From contig JAILZT010000020.1 of assembly GCA_023512345.1 (NCBI GenBank), positions 19,733-83,732 on the forward strand: a DNA stretch of 64,000 bases, given 5' to 3'. The position numbers and the translations under genes are program-made. Shown one piece after another: positions 27,288-37,143 of this stretch (positions are counted from its first letter, which is position 1; every line of letters starts with the position of its first letter). This DNA comes from Paenibacillus sp. (GTDB lineage Bacteria > Bacillota > Bacilli > Paenibacillales > Paenibacillaceae). The notes beneath the pieces were generated by a model that did no database searches, was not told where the DNA came from, and saw nothing but the letters and a program-made list of their open reading frames with translations.

Positions 27288-28520
27288 ATGAGTAAACAAG
27301 ATTGCATCGCCATGCTTTTGGCAGGAGGGGAAGGACGGAGATTGGCTCCCCTAACTACCAGTATGGCAAAGCCTGCAGTCCCATTCGGAGGTCAGTATAG
27401 AATCATTGATTTTCCCTTAAGCAACTGTGTCAATTATAAGATTGACACCGTAGGTGTTCTAACTCAATACAAAGCAGAATCGCTTCATACCCATATTGGA
27501 GAAGGTGAGCCTTGGGGTCTTCACCATCAAAATCCCAAAAAAGGAGTAACCCTGCTTCCTGCTGGTGTTGAAGGTAGAGCGAACTATTCGGGAACCGCTG
27601 ATGCTATTTATAAAAACATTTCGTATATTGACAGTCGTGAACCTGAACATGTACTTATATTATCCGCAGATCATATTTACCATATGGACTACCGTCACAT
27701 GCTGGACTATCATATCAAGAAAAATGCAAAAGCTACGATCTCTGTTATGGAGGTCCCTTGGGAAGAGGCCAGCCGCTTCGGTGTCTTGAACGTCAACGAT
27801 GACTTGAAGATCTCAGATTTCGCTGAGAAACCAAAAGTACCAGAGAGTAACCTTGCATCCATGGGGATTTATATGTTTCGATGGGATTATTTGAAAGAAC
27901 ATTTACTAAAGGATGCTGCTAATCCGTTATCCAGCCATGATTTTGGCAAGGATGTCATTCCGCACATGCTGGATAGAAACGATGATCTGTTTGCATACCG
28001 CTTCAAGGGCTATTGGAGGGATGTAGGTACCGTAAGCAGCTTATGGGAAGCCCATATGGACTTACTGCAATCCGATACTGGTTGGCAGCTGGATAATGTA
28101 CGCTGGCCAATGTACAGCCGGGCTCGCAAAGCCAAACTGACTGTTCACAAACCTAGGGTTCAAACCCCTGGATCAAGTTCTTTAGTGAACGAACATTGTA
28201 TTTCCGAAGGAAGCTTGCAGCATTCAGTTGTCTTCGGAGAAGTAGAAATCGGTAAAATGTCCACTATTAAATACAGTGTAGTAATGCCGGGTGCACGAAT
28301 TGGACGCGGGGTCCAGATCGAGAATGCCATCATCGGCGAAGGCGCTGTAATTAAGGATGGTGCCGTTATTAAGGGCAGTTCCGAACATATTATGGTTGTA
28401 GGGCCACACGAGATTGTCGCTGCCAAACCTGTACTGCGGACACAACCTTCCCCATCAAGACTGTTGCAGGATGTATATGAAAAAACCGGGCGTTTACGTG
28501 CAGAAGGGCTTCCTTCCTGA
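27288..28520 (+). CDS. glgC: Glucose-1-phosphate adenylyltransferase
   Basis: 410 residues. Makes ADP-glucose for GlgA. N-terminal nucleotidyltransferase motif LAGGEGRRLAPLT, FGGQYRIIDFPLSNCVN, GTADAIYKN, and the glucose-1-P site region FAEKP; C-terminal left-handed beta-helix repeats (MSTIKYSVVMPGARIGRGV and on). No GlgD partner gene is next to it, unlike the Bacillus glgBCDAP operon. ATG after GGGAGGGACAACTAA. The 216-bp gap to glgB must hold both promoters. Confidence 0.96.
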   Translation: MSKQDCIAMLLAGGEGRRLAPLTTSMAKPAVPFGGQYRIIDFPLSNCVNYKIDTVGVLTQYKAESLHTHIGEGEPWGLHHQNPKKGVTLLPAGVEGRANYSGTADAIYKNISYIDSREPEHVLILSADHIYHMDYRHMLDYHIKKNAKATISVMEVPWEEASRFGVLNVNDDLKISDFAEKPKVPESNLASMGIYMFRWDYLKEHLLKDAANPLSSHDFGKDVIPHMLDRNDDLFAYRFKGYWRDVGTVSSLWEAHMDLLQSDTGWQLDNVRWPMYSRARKAKLTVHKPRVQTPGSSSLVNEHCISEGSLQHSVVFGEVEIGKMSTIKYSVVMPGARIGRGVQIENAIIGEGAVIKDGAVIKGSSEHIMVVGPHEIVAAKPVLRTQPSPSRLLQDVYEKTGRLRAEGLPS

Positions 28521-28558
28521 CACTAAGCATTTGTGTATTTATATGTTTTCTATAAACC

Positions 28559-28601
28559 AAAACAAGCCAGTCTCCAATACACCCGGAGACTGGCTTGTTT
28601 T
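28559..28601. terminator. Bidirectional terminator, glgC / GNAT
   Basis: Fifteen-base arms AACAAGCCAGTCTCC and GGAGACTGGCTTGTT around a nine-base loop, with flanking AAAA/TTTT on both sides. Confidence 0.9.
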
Positions 28602-28611
28602 GTATCCTTAT

Positions 28612-29709
28612 TTATAAATCAGAAACCATGGAGTTTTGTATTTCTTCCCATTCCCTATCCAATATACTCATTTCAATGCAATCTACATACCCGCTGCTGA
28701 ATAATGCCACTTCGCGATGGATGCCCTCTCGACGGAAACCTGCAGCTTCATAGGACTTTATTGCAGAGGTATTGAAATCATATACTCCAAGGGATATCCG
28801 ATGTAGTTCGAGCGATTCAAAGGCAATGCGCAGCAGTTCCTTCATCATTCTGAGCCCGATTCCCCGACCCCGATAATCCGGATCCATTACGACTCTCCCC
28901 ACTCTGGCTGAGCGATTCAATCTGTCAATGGCAGCAAGACTTATATGACCTATTACTTCACCAGTAGCTTTGTGTACAGCGCTATAAATTAAGAAATTGG
29001 AATTCGCTGGATGATTTGAATCGGTCATATACTTATCTAACTCTTGATCCTCTATAGGGAAGGATAATGAAGGTCCAGCCCACTGCTTTAGATACTCCGA
29101 TGAAACACTCCATTTTTTTAAATAGCCAAAATCTTCTTCACGGAAATACCGCAATAGAATCTCGTCGTCATCCCCTGAATCATTAAATTTCTCATATAGG
29201 TTAACCAAACGCCCTCCACCCATATCATTCGTTCCCATATAATGAAAACCCAGACTTTGGTAGTATCCGTTAAGCTTAATATTATGAGCGACAGTATCAA
29301 ATCTAAGCCCCTTGCAGCCTTTCTCTATCGCCAAATCCGCTGCGAACTGTAGCATATAACTGCCCAAGCCTGCTCCCCGATAGGACCTCGCTACCGTCAA
29401 CCGATGCAAATAAGCATACGAATCATCATTCCTTGTTCCCCAATACTGTGGATCACTGAACTGCAGCGTAAACATTCCGATGATCTCATCATTATCTAGA
29501 GCGAGATAAACCTCTCTGTCTTCAAAATAATTCATGATATCCGCTTCAGTAAATTGACTCGGTGTCCATTGCTTAATTCCATTGCTCTCCATCCATCTTG
29601 CCGCATCCTGCAGCAGTATAACCATTTCACGTGCTCGGTTTCGTTCGGCACGAATCATAGTTACCGAGCCCTGTGAGAAATGGTTAGCAGCAGTAGTATT
29701 AGCCTCCAT
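28612..29709 (-). CDS. Double GNAT N-acetyltransferase
   Basis: 365 residues holding two acetyltransferase domains. The first (about 15-172) has LTVARSYRGAGLGSYMLQFA; the second (about 180-350) has VVMDPDYRGRGIGLRMMKELL followed by a RimJ/RimL-like LHRISLGVYDFNTSAIKSYEAAGF. Both acetyl-CoA loops (R-G-x-G-L/I-G) look intact. Either a two-step enzyme or a natural fusion of tandem genes; substrates unknown. No signal or membrane segment. Preceded by an AGAGGGGGCAGTGATATGG context. Confidence 0.88.
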   Translation of the reverse strand: MEANTTAANHFSQGSVTMIRAERNRAREMVILLQDAARWMESNGIKQWTPSQFTEADIMNYFEDREVYLALDNDEIIGMFTLQFSDPQYWGTRNDDSYAYLHRLTVARSYRGAGLGSYMLQFAADLAIEKGCKGLRFDTVAHNIKLNGYYQSLGFHYMGTNDMGGGRLVNLYEKFNDSGDDDEILLRYFREEDFGYLKKWSVSSEYLKQWAGPSLSFPIEDQELDKYMTDSNHPANSNFLIYSAVHKATGEVIGHISLAAIDRLNRSARVGRVVMDPDYRGRGIGLRMMKELLRIAFESLELHRISLGVYDFNTSAIKSYEAAGFRREGIHREVALFSSGYVDCIEMSILDREWEEIQNSMVSDL

Positions 29710-29754
29710 ATCACTGCCCCCTCTTTTTCAACATGAATGATATCGCTTTGGAAT

Positions 29755-31179
29755 TTAGATCTGATGCTCAGCGTTTGCTGCAGGTTTGGGGGGTTCCGCC
29801 GACAGTGGTAAAATAACAATGACCTCAGTTCCTTTGCCTAGCTCACTGTTAAGTTCAAGGCGACCGCTGTGCAGCTCAACCAACTGTTGTGAAATCGCCA
29901 AGCCCAGGCCCGTTCCTCCATTTAACGCATCGACCTGAAAAAAACGGTCCCTTACCCTTGATAAATGCTCCTCACTTATTCCAATACCGGCATCATGTAC
30001 CGACATAATGGCTTCAGTGTCGGATAAACACTTAGCAGTAAGTCCGATGATCGAATCCTCATGAGAGAATTTCACCGCGTTATCGACCAAATTTAAAAAC
30101 ACTTGCTTCAACCGGTTGGCATCACCTTTGACAAAAATGTTCTCTTCGCTTTCGAGCCGTAAATGAATCCTTTTTTTCTCAGCCTTAGCCCATACATTAA
30201 GAATTGTCTCCTGCAGCAGAACCTTTACGTTAACGACACCCATGGAGAGCCTCATCTCATTTTGCTGCAGCTTGGCGAAATCAAGAATCTCTTCGACCAG
30301 GCCAATCAGCCGATCACTTTCTTTTGAGATAATTCCCATACCCAGCTTCGTTTCTTCTGGATCATAGCCACCCGATATTAACGTCTCACTCCACCCCTTA
30401 ATGCTGGTGAGCGGAGTGCGAAGCTCGTGGGAAATAGACGAGATAAAGTCATCCTTGATCTGGTTGCTGCGAACAATTTCTTGAGCCATATAGTTGAGCG
30501 TTGAAGCGAGATCACCAATTTCGTATTTGTAATTCCCTTTAATTCTTGTATTGAACCTGCCTTTGGCCATTTGGGCTGATACTGCAGTAATGTTATTAAG
30601 CGGTTTTACTATGGAATTGGCTAATCCAAAACTGAATATGACTACAATCGCAAGAACAGCCACACCTATCCCTATGGACAGTAATGAAAGATTTAATAAA
30701 TCCGCATTGATTCCCTCCACTGAAGTTAAATATCTCAGCACAAAGGTGTCTCTGCCATGAATTTGCAAAACTTTTGAAACCGCCATAACACTCTCATTGG
30801 TACCTACCTGCCGGCCTACCCATCGACCGATACCGCCCCCTGCCGCTTCCGGTACATCACTTGTAGTGATCGTCCGATCTGGCTGAAATCCTGTTGAACT
30901 GGTGATCATATCACCGTTCAGCGTCAGCACTTCCAGCTCCGTATTGTTGAGTGTGAAGCTATCGAGTACCTCCTGTAAGGGAACGTTCTCCCCAGAGAGT
31001 TGATATTTCTGGAAATAACCCTCTGCGGTGCTGATATGGGTAGTTATCGTGGTATATATACTTTCGTAATAATACGTCCGGATAGCCAGTAAAAATATAA
31101 CTTCCACAAGGAGAAGCGCCATAAAGACTACAAGAATGTAGTGCAGGACAATCTGTCTGCGCATCCCCTTCTTAATCAT
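29755..31179 (-). CDS. Sensor histidine kinase
   Basis: About 474 residues. First membrane helix about 10-33, an extracytoplasmic sensor of about 130 residues, second helix about 163-187, HAMP (NSIVKPLNNITAVSAQMAKGRF), DHp with phospho-His in SSISHELRTPLTSIKGW, and HATPase with N-box LVDNAVKFSH and G-box GTGLGLAIS. The ATG at 31179 overlaps the regulator stop (ATGA), giving coupled translation; six extra upstream codons are unlikely. Signal unknown. Confidence 0.92.
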   Translation of the reverse strand: MIKKGMRRQIVLHYILVVFMALLLVEVIFLLAIRTYYYESIYTTITTHISTAEGYFQKYQLSGENVPLQEVLDSFTLNNTELEVLTLNGDMITSSTGFQPDRTITTSDVPEAAGGGIGRWVGRQVGTNESVMAVSKVLQIHGRDTFVLRYLTSVEGINADLLNLSLLSIGIGVAVLAIVVIFSFGLANSIVKPLNNITAVSAQMAKGRFNTRIKGNYKYEIGDLASTLNYMAQEIVRSNQIKDDFISSISHELRTPLTSIKGWSETLISGGYDPEETKLGMGIISKESDRLIGLVEEILDFAKLQQNEMRLSMGVVNVKVLLQETILNVWAKAEKKRIHLRLESEENIFVKGDANRLKQVFLNLVDNAVKFSHEDSIIGLTAKCLSDTEAIMSVHDAGIGISEEHLSRVRDRFFQVDALNGGTGLGLAISQQLVELHSGRLELNSELGKGTEVIVILPLSAEPPKPAANAEHQI

Positions 31180-31874
31180 TGTCCTTGACCCTTCCACTTA
31201 TAGCCGTGCCCCCAAACCGTTTGTAAAAACTCTGGATCTGATGGATTGTTCTCAATCTTTTGCCGTAAACGGCGAATATTCACATCAACAATTTTGGGAT
31301 CACCCATATATTCTTTGCCCCACACATGATCCAGAAGAAGATCACGGCTAAGCGGAGTGTTTTCTTTCTCAAGAAAGTATTGAACCAGAGAAAACTCGGT
31401 TGGTGTAAGTTCAATGGCTTCACCATTTCGCTTGAACTGCTTGGAAATCAGGTCAAGCGTATACGGTCCCGAATGAAAAGAAACCTTAGCCGATTGCTCG
31501 CGATGGACATTAACCCGACGCAGCAGCGATTGAATACGAGCAATTAGCTCAGTTGGGCTAAATGGTTTACTGATATGATCATCCGCACCTACAGAAAGAG
31601 CGTACACTTTATCTTGCTCCTGCACTTTGGCTGTCAGAAATATTATACCAAGACGTTCATTCGTCTCCCGGATCCGGCGACATACTTCAAAGCCGTCAAT
31701 ACCTGGGACCATGACATCCAACAAAGCGATATCAATATCCGGTACCGTAGTAAGCTTGTGCAAGGCTTCATTTCCATCAGCAGCCTCCAGCACTTCGAAG
31801 CCGTTACGTTTTAGATTAATAACAATAAAACTACGGATGGAATCCTCATCCTCCAAGATCAGTACTTTACTCAT
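31176..31874 (-). CDS. OmpR-family response regulator
   Basis: 232 residues. Receiver domain with acidic pocket EDED, phospho-Asp in IALLDVMVPGIDG (about residue 54), Thr in FLTAK and Lys in SKPFSP; C-terminal winged helix with ELTPTEFSLVQYFLEKEN and VDVNIRRLRQKIE. Partner of the overlapping kinase gene downstream. Its start overlaps the end of the lipoprotein gene by 8 bp, so lipoprotein, regulator and kinase form one unit. Confidence 0.93.
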   Translation of the reverse strand: MSKVLILEDEDSIRSFIVINLKRNGFEVLEAADGNEALHKLTTVPDIDIALLDVMVPGIDGFEVCRRIRETNERLGIIFLTAKVQEQDKVYALSVGADDHISKPFSPTELIARIQSLLRRVNVHREQSAKVSFHSGPYTLDLISKQFKRNGEAIELTPTEFSLVQYFLEKENTPLSRDLLLDHVWGKEYMGDPKIVDVNIRRLRQKIENNPSDPEFLQTVWGHGYKWKGQGQ

Positions 31875-33171
31875 CTATTCCCTTCCTCTCTATAGGGGCA
31901 GCATTTTTCGCTTTTTTATCCCCGGTAATAGTCTGTTCTAGCTTTCCACGATAACCGATGATCTTGTCTGTGTCCCGTCCCCATAGTTCCCAACCACTAT
32001 CCTTCACTCGTTCCCACTCCGTCAGCGAGAAGAAGGAAATTTCAGCCACCGTCTCACCGGAATCAGACATAATGAATTTGAGGTATTCATCTTGGATGGA
32101 TTTGGTATCCAATGTAACATTTCCATACCATTCAGATGGAAAATCAATATAAAAGCGGTCAGACGGATCACGATATTGTTGTTTTGCAAAAATAATATCC
32201 GTCTTACCATCCCACTTATAATAAGAAGTAAAGTAAGGTATTGCATTGGGATCGAAATATTCCCAGCCTTTGGGCGATTCTAGAATTCCAATTTCAATAA
32301 TGCCGTCACCATCAATGTCCTGACTAAGAATCCGGCGATCCCTGAAGGTTCGTTCATTCCCGCCAACGACTACACGCAACTTGTTATTCTCCATAACGAC
32401 TATATAGCTTGAAGCAGAATGGCCATTCACCGCAGCATCCAGTACGATACCTTCTTTATCTTCAGCTACTTTTCCTGCGACCATATTGTAATAATTATTT
32501 ATATATGGATCGAGTGTGTCCAGCTTATCAAGCTGTTGAAATCCATCATCATATTGATAGGTCGAAATTGTTGCAATTTCATTCCGCTTAAGAGAAACTG
32601 CAGTAATATCTGCAATGCCATCCCCATTCAGATCATCAATGACGTACTTTGTGTATGACAATTGCAGCACTTCACCCAGTGTTGAGCCAGAATAACTATA
32701 GACGACAAGGCCCTTTTGAAGACCTTCATCTCCACGTGAGAATCCCGCCACAATATCCAGCTTGCCATCATTAGTAACGTCCTTCAACACAACCGACTCC
32801 AAAACCGTTCCTTCACCATCGAAAACAAGTTTTTTCACCCAAGATCTACCTTGATTCTCAAGTATCATGCCATGAATTTGTACAGCCTGCCCAGGAGTTT
32901 GATAAAAGACTATGGTCTCGGGTACACCATCATTATTCAAATCCTGTGTAAAAATGGAGCTGTCATCATCATTAGTGGGCCTAATCAAAAGAGAACCCGC
33001 GGGCTTCAGCATATTTATTGCGGCTATTAGTGTCGCTTTATCCTCAGACAGCTGCGGCATTGTCATCCGGGAAACAGGATCACTAATGAAAGAAGTACAG
33101 CCTGAGAGCACCGACATTGAGAGCATGACTGCCAGTAAATGCCGCAGACTTCGTATATTCAAGTTGATCAC
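31867..33171 (-). CDS. Lipoprotein with FG-GAP/VCBS-like repeats
   Basis: 434 residues. Lipobox SVLSGC near residue 25. Four Asp-rich calcium-loop-like units are visible: DLNNDGVPETIVF, DVTNDGKLDIVAGF, DLNGDGIADITAV and DIDGDGIIEIGIL, the pattern of beta-propeller FG-GAP repeats. A C-terminal domain of about 120 residues follows. Coupled to the two-component genes downstream (8-bp overlap), so it may feed the kinase or be its accessory (inference). The ATPase gene lies 19 bp upstream. Confidence 0.75.
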   Translation of the reverse strand: MINLNIRSLRHLLAVMLSMSVLSGCTSFISDPVSRMTMPQLSEDKATLIAAINMLKPAGSLLIRPTNDDDSSIFTQDLNNDGVPETIVFYQTPGQAVQIHGMILENQGRSWVKKLVFDGEGTVLESVVLKDVTNDGKLDIVAGFSRGDEGLQKGLVVYSYSGSTLGEVLQLSYTKYVIDDLNGDGIADITAVSLKRNEIATISTYQYDDGFQQLDKLDTLDPYINNYYNMVAGKVAEDKEGIVLDAAVNGHSASSYIVVMENNKLRVVVGGNERTFRDRRILSQDIDGDGIIEIGILESPKGWEYFDPNAIPYFTSYYKWDGKTDIIFAKQQYRDPSDRFYIDFPSEWYGNVTLDTKSIQDEYLKFIMSDSGETVAEISFFSLTEWERVKDSGWELWGRDTDKIIGYRGKLEQTITGDKKAKNAAPIERKGIDE

Positions 33172-33190
33172 TCTTTCCGTGGTTCAAATT

Positions 33191-33916
33191 TCAAAGGTTG
33201 ATCCGCTCTTGGGAAGTCAGGCGGCGACCTTTAACATCATGCTTGATTTTACCATTCTCAAGCACCCATAGGCGGGAGGCATAACGTTCAGCTAGTTCTA
33301 TAGGCAAGACAGTAATAATGGTTAGACCCTTTTCTTTGCACAGCCTGCGTAAGGTCTCCATTACGTTCTCGGCAGTTTTGGGATCTAGACCCGTCACAGG
33401 TTCATCCGCCAATATCACTTTGGCCCCATGCGTCAATGCACGAGCAATCGCTACACGCTGGCGCTCTCCACCGCTTAATTGGCTGGTTTTTAGCTTCGCT
33501 TTGTCCAGCAGTCCGAGCGCATCCAGCTCATCCATAGCCCCCATATAATCATCAGAACGTACCATTCCGGTGATCATGCGCCATACAGGTGTTTGGGCAG
33601 ATTGACCGACCAGTACATTTTTCAGCGCAGTCCGGTTAGGATTTAGTTCAGCATTTTGTTCCAAATAGGCCCATTCACGGCGTATCTTTCGCTTACCACC
33701 AAAAGCCTTTCCGAGAATATTAACGCCATCCACCTTAAAGGTTCCGTTATCCCATTTCTCACGCAGGGCCAAGGATCGAAGCAACGTGGATTTACCGCTG
33801 CCGCTTCCCCCTAATATTGCGACAAGCTCACCCTCTTCAAGTTGAAAGCTAATATCCTTTAAAACGGGGTTTTTATCTTCTCCAACTGCTTTTGCTAGAT
33901 GTTCAACTCTGATCAT
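33191..33916 (-). CDS. PhnC-type ABC ATPase without a permease
   Basis: 241 residues. Walker A GGSGSGKST, signature LSGGERQRVAIARAL, Walker B VILADEPVTGLDPKTAE, and the PhnC-like middle segment LEQNAELNPNRTALKNVLVGQ. The usual H-loop His is replaced (ITVLPIEL instead of TxHxxE/D), which may lower hydrolysis. No permease or binding protein is adjacent. It lies 19 bp before the FG-GAP lipoprotein and likely heads the four-gene operon with the two-component pair. Confidence 0.85.
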   Translation of the reverse strand: MIRVEHLAKAVGEDKNPVLKDISFQLEEGELVAILGGSGSGKSTLLRSLALREKWDNGTFKVDGVNILGKAFGGKRKIRREWAYLEQNAELNPNRTALKNVLVGQSAQTPVWRMITGMVRSDDYMGAMDELDALGLLDKAKLKTSQLSGGERQRVAIARALTHGAKVILADEPVTGLDPKTAENVMETLRRLCKEKGLTIITVLPIELAERYASRLWVLENGKIKHDVKGRRLTSQERINL

Positions 33917-34006
33917 GTACTAGTCTCCCCTGTCCTTATCTCTACTTACTATAGTGTATTGGAAAGTGTGATTAAATTCCATGCGAGCATTCGTTCTTAT
34001 CTTACC

Positions 34007-35185
34007 TCAAATCTTAAGTCGTGGCGAGAATAATAACCCCATCAGACCGAACGCTATGTATATACCACCCATTAGCCCAAACACACCGCCGCCCCAACCA
34101 TATTCCAGCAGTAAACCGCCGAGCCCAGGACCCACAATACTACCGGCACTATAATGAAAGGAAGACACTACATTCGCGGCTGGAAGCAGGTTACGTGGTA
34201 AAATATCAGCTGCATAGGCTAGACCGAGTGAAAAGAAAGAGCCCACAAATCCGCCGGCAATCATAAGCAGTAAAAAAGTAATAGAGAAATGGTCTTTGGC
34301 CAGCGGCAGCAGTGTAAAAGCCAAGCCTCCAACCGTACCGCATATCATCAGTACTTTTTTACGCCCGAACCGATCACTCCACAATCCAAGCGGAAGCTGC
34401 AGCAGCAATCCCCCTATTCCCGCAAAAGGCAGCAGTGCGGCTATTTGGTCTTTGCTATATCCAATGCGTAGTCCATAGACAGGAAAATTACTGTTCAAAG
34501 TTGCTTCCATATAACCGTATAAAAGGGCTGGAATTAAGGCATACCATGCAAGACTGTAACTGCGTCCAAAGCGCTTGGCTTGCCCTTCCCCGCTTTCTAC
34601 TTTATCTGGACGAGAATTAGGCAGTTTAGTTACAGTAAGTATTAAAACCATTAGAAATAAAAAGGCTAGCGTTATAAAAGGAACCGATTGACCAAAATGC
34701 AACAGACTAATGCCCAACGGACCCAGACTGAATCCTAAACCATAAGACATCCCGTATAAAGAAAGATTACGTCCGCGATGCTCCGGTGGTGTCATTAATA
34801 GAACCCATAGCTGGGCAGCATAATTAATAGCCGAGTCTCCAACACCTACTAACAGACGAAGGACAAACCAGGCTTTTATTCCAGATATAACAGGGAACAA
34901 CAGCAAACAGACTAGTACCAGACTTATACCGGAAGCAATCAGTTTTTTAAAGCCTATCGCTCCTAATGCACGTTCTGCAATTAAAGTCATAGCGAATGAA
35001 CCGATATACAGGGAAGCCGCATTCAATCCATTTAGAGAAGAGGAGACCCCTTTTTGCTCCAAAATAATGGACAGTACCGGAAGCAGCAGCCCTTGACTGA
35101 GTCCGGCGGATACAATAACAGTAATAAGAATAAAATAATTAAGCTTGCTATTACGATTAGCAGTTATAGATGCAAGACCTGACAC
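34007..35185 (-). CDS. MFS transporter
   Basis: 392 residues with 12 predicted membrane segments. Conserved loop 2-3 region is altered, but WSDRFGRKKVLMICG between helices 8 and 9 is a clear MFS motif A. Two six-helix halves are separated by a charged loop around RPDKVESGEGQAKRFGRS. Likely a drug or metabolite exporter. GTG start after GGGGGATTTCATTC. Divergent from the ArsR-type gene, which might regulate it (inference). Confidence 0.88.
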   Translation of the reverse strand: MSGLASITANRNSKLNYFILITVIVSAGLSQGLLLPVLSIILEQKGVSSSLNGLNAASLYIGSFAMTLIAERALGAIGFKKLIASGISLVLVCLLLFPVISGIKAWFVLRLLVGVGDSAINYAAQLWVLLMTPPEHRGRNLSLYGMSYGLGFSLGPLGISLLHFGQSVPFITLAFLFLMVLILTVTKLPNSRPDKVESGEGQAKRFGRSYSLAWYALIPALLYGYMEATLNSNFPVYGLRIGYSKDQIAALLPFAGIGGLLLQLPLGLWSDRFGRKKVLMICGTVGGLAFTLLPLAKDHFSITFLLLMIAGGFVGSFFSLGLAYAADILPRNLLPAANVVSSFHYSAGSIVGPGLGGLLLEYGWGGGVFGLMGGIYIAFGLMGLLFSPRLKI

Positions 35186-35326
35186 GAATGAAATCCCCCT
35201 AGGTTAAACAATGGTTACACTCTTAGATCAATTGGCAAACACCCAACATTATAGTGGACAACCTCCTTCAAAACAAGAGATAATATATAGAAGTGACGGA
35301 TTTTTCCTGGGAGGAATGTATGCTTC

Positions 35327-36244
35327 ATGAAATACGAATTGAAAATCGACGTCTCACCGGTGTATGAACTAATCGACAGCTTCATGTTATATGTAACTAG
35401 GAAATGGATCTCTAATCTTGATATCGGACCGGATTGGGTTCGTGACGTGGAGAGCCGTATTCCTCCTCAAAAGGTAGCCGCCCTGCTCCAGGCAGCAGAT
35501 TGGCCCTTCAATGATTACGATGTGTTGTACGCTTGTGCTTACAGCGGCGGTCCGGCATCCAGTGTGCTCCAATTCCTGGATGAGCTGGAGTCAGGTTCTA
35601 TAGATGAATGGTATCAGCGGTTAGTCCCTTTTCTGCCAGAGTTTACGTTGGAGGAATGTTATAGGATCAAGAGCAACTACGCTCCTCTGCTTCGGTTGTG
35701 GCATGAACAATATTTCCGTCACGTGGAGAACCAAATGCTGCCGCTCTTAATTGAGGACGCAGCAGAGAAGAAAATGCTACAGAGCAAAATGGACCCTATT
35801 GCTTTAATTGAGTATGCCTCAGGCGGTGTTGTGATTGAGGATATTCCGGACTTGCAGACCATAGTTCTGCTGCCTACCGTACATAACCGCCCCATTAATA
35901 CTTATTGCTTCTACAAAACTCTGATGCTGATCCAGTATCCGGTAGAGGTTCCTGTAGAAAATGAGGATGAGCCTCCGACCGTGCTGTTACGAATGACCAA
36001 AGCATTGTCCGATCCTAATCGGCTCAAATTGCTTCGATATGTTGCCCATGAGCCAAAGTCATTGTGGGAAATGCAATCAGAGCTGAATCAATCGGGAGAC
36101 ATGCTGATGCATCATCTGATGATGCTGCGGGTAGCCGGACTGCTTCGTATTCATTTGCGAGATGAACAGAATGAACGGTTCAGTATTCGTCCGGATGGAG
36201 CCTCTGAGCTGCAAATGTTCCTCGAATCCTATATTCGTTTATAA
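35327..36244 (+). CDS. ArsR-type winged-helix regulator with N-terminal domain
   Basis: 305 residues. The C-terminal third is an ArsR/HTH_20 winged helix: MTKALSDPNRLKLLRYVAHEPKSLWEM, then a recognition helix SGDMLMHHLMMLRVAGLL. The N-terminal about 200 residues are a helical domain without recognisable motif, as in DUF5937-like regulators. Start ATG at 35327 is 13 bases from GGGAGG. Next gene follows after 43 bp. Confidence 0.8.
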   Translation: MKYELKIDVSPVYELIDSFMLYVTRKWISNLDIGPDWVRDVESRIPPQKVAALLQAADWPFNDYDVLYACAYSGGPASSVLQFLDELESGSIDEWYQRLVPFLPEFTLEECYRIKSNYAPLLRLWHEQYFRHVENQMLPLLIEDAAEKKMLQSKMDPIALIEYASGGVVIEDIPDLQTIVLLPTVHNRPINTYCFYKTLMLIQYPVEVPVENEDEPPTVLLRMTKALSDPNRLKLLRYVAHEPKSLWEMQSELNQSGDMLMHHLMMLRVAGLLRIHLRDEQNERFSIRPDGASELQMFLESYIRL

Positions 36245-36287
36245 TACTAATAAGAACAGCTATAGATATAGATAAGGAGTGAGCGAA

Positions 36288-37046
36288 ATGAAATATTTGA
36301 CTCAACAAGTAATCTTCGATCTGGACGACACACTGGTCCACTGCAACAAATATTTTGACCTCATTCTGGGCCAATATTTCGAGATGATGACCGACTGGTT
36401 CGCGGATTTTGGTCCAACCACAGCAGAATTCCGCAGCAAGCAAGTGGAAATTGATGTAGAAACCGTTAGCACAAGCGGTTTAGCCAGTGACAATTTCCCT
36501 AAATCTCTAATTGCGACATACCGCTTTTTCTGTACTAAATATAATCGTCCCGTTGAGAATTTTCAGGAGCAGCAGCTGATGAAGCTGGGGCTCAGTGTAT
36601 ACGATCAGGAAATCGAGGCTTACCCCGGCATGGTAGAAACCTTGGATACCCTGAAGCAAGAAGGTCATCACCTATTTTTGTACACGGGTGGGGACGACAC
36701 GATCCAGCAGCGCAAAATCGAACAAATGAAGCTGGACGCTTATTTTGATGATCGTATATTTATCCGCCAGCATAAAAATGTGGAATCTCTAGAGGAGATT
36801 CTGATACGTAATAAATTTGACCGTAAACGCACTTGGATGATCGGTAATTCCCTGCGTACCGATGTACTGCCTGCAGTTACTGCAGGGATTAACAGCATCT
36901 ATTTGAAGCAGCAAAATGAATGGTTATACAATTTAATTGAACTGCAACGCGAAATGCAGCAGTCTGTATTGACGATTTCCTCTATTACCGAGGTACCACC
37001 TGTTATCCGCTCCTCTGCACAGCAGCAGCACAAAAGTCACGGGTGA
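36288..37046 (+). CDS. HAD-superfamily phosphatase-like hydrolase
   Basis: 252 residues. Motif I FDLDDTLVH carries both catalytic Asp; motif II LYTGGD; motif III Lys in the RKIEQMKLD segment; motif IV MIGNSLRTDVLPA with Asn in place of the first Asp of G-D-x3-D. Phosphatase of unknown substrate. The ATG at 36288 fits the AAGGAG site eight bases away; an in-frame GTG three codons earlier overlaps that site. Probably co-transcribed with the ArsR-type gene. Confidence 0.85.
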   Translation: MKYLTQQVIFDLDDTLVHCNKYFDLILGQYFEMMTDWFADFGPTTAEFRSKQVEIDVETVSTSGLASDNFPKSLIATYRFFCTKYNRPVENFQEQQLMKLGLSVYDQEIEAYPGMVETLDTLKQEGHHLFLYTGGDDTIQQRKIEQMKLDAYFDDRIFIRQHKNVESLEEILIRNKFDRKRTWMIGNSLRTDVLPAVTAGINSIYLKQQNEWLYNLIELQREMQQSVLTISSITEVPPVIRSSAQQQHKSHG

Positions 37047-37143
37047 TTTATTCTAAGTCAGTGTTACAAAAGGCATATTCATCCTGTGTCCCAATGATTA
37101 TACTGTTTTAGTTCAGTAGATATCATTTCGCAGGAGGGAATTT

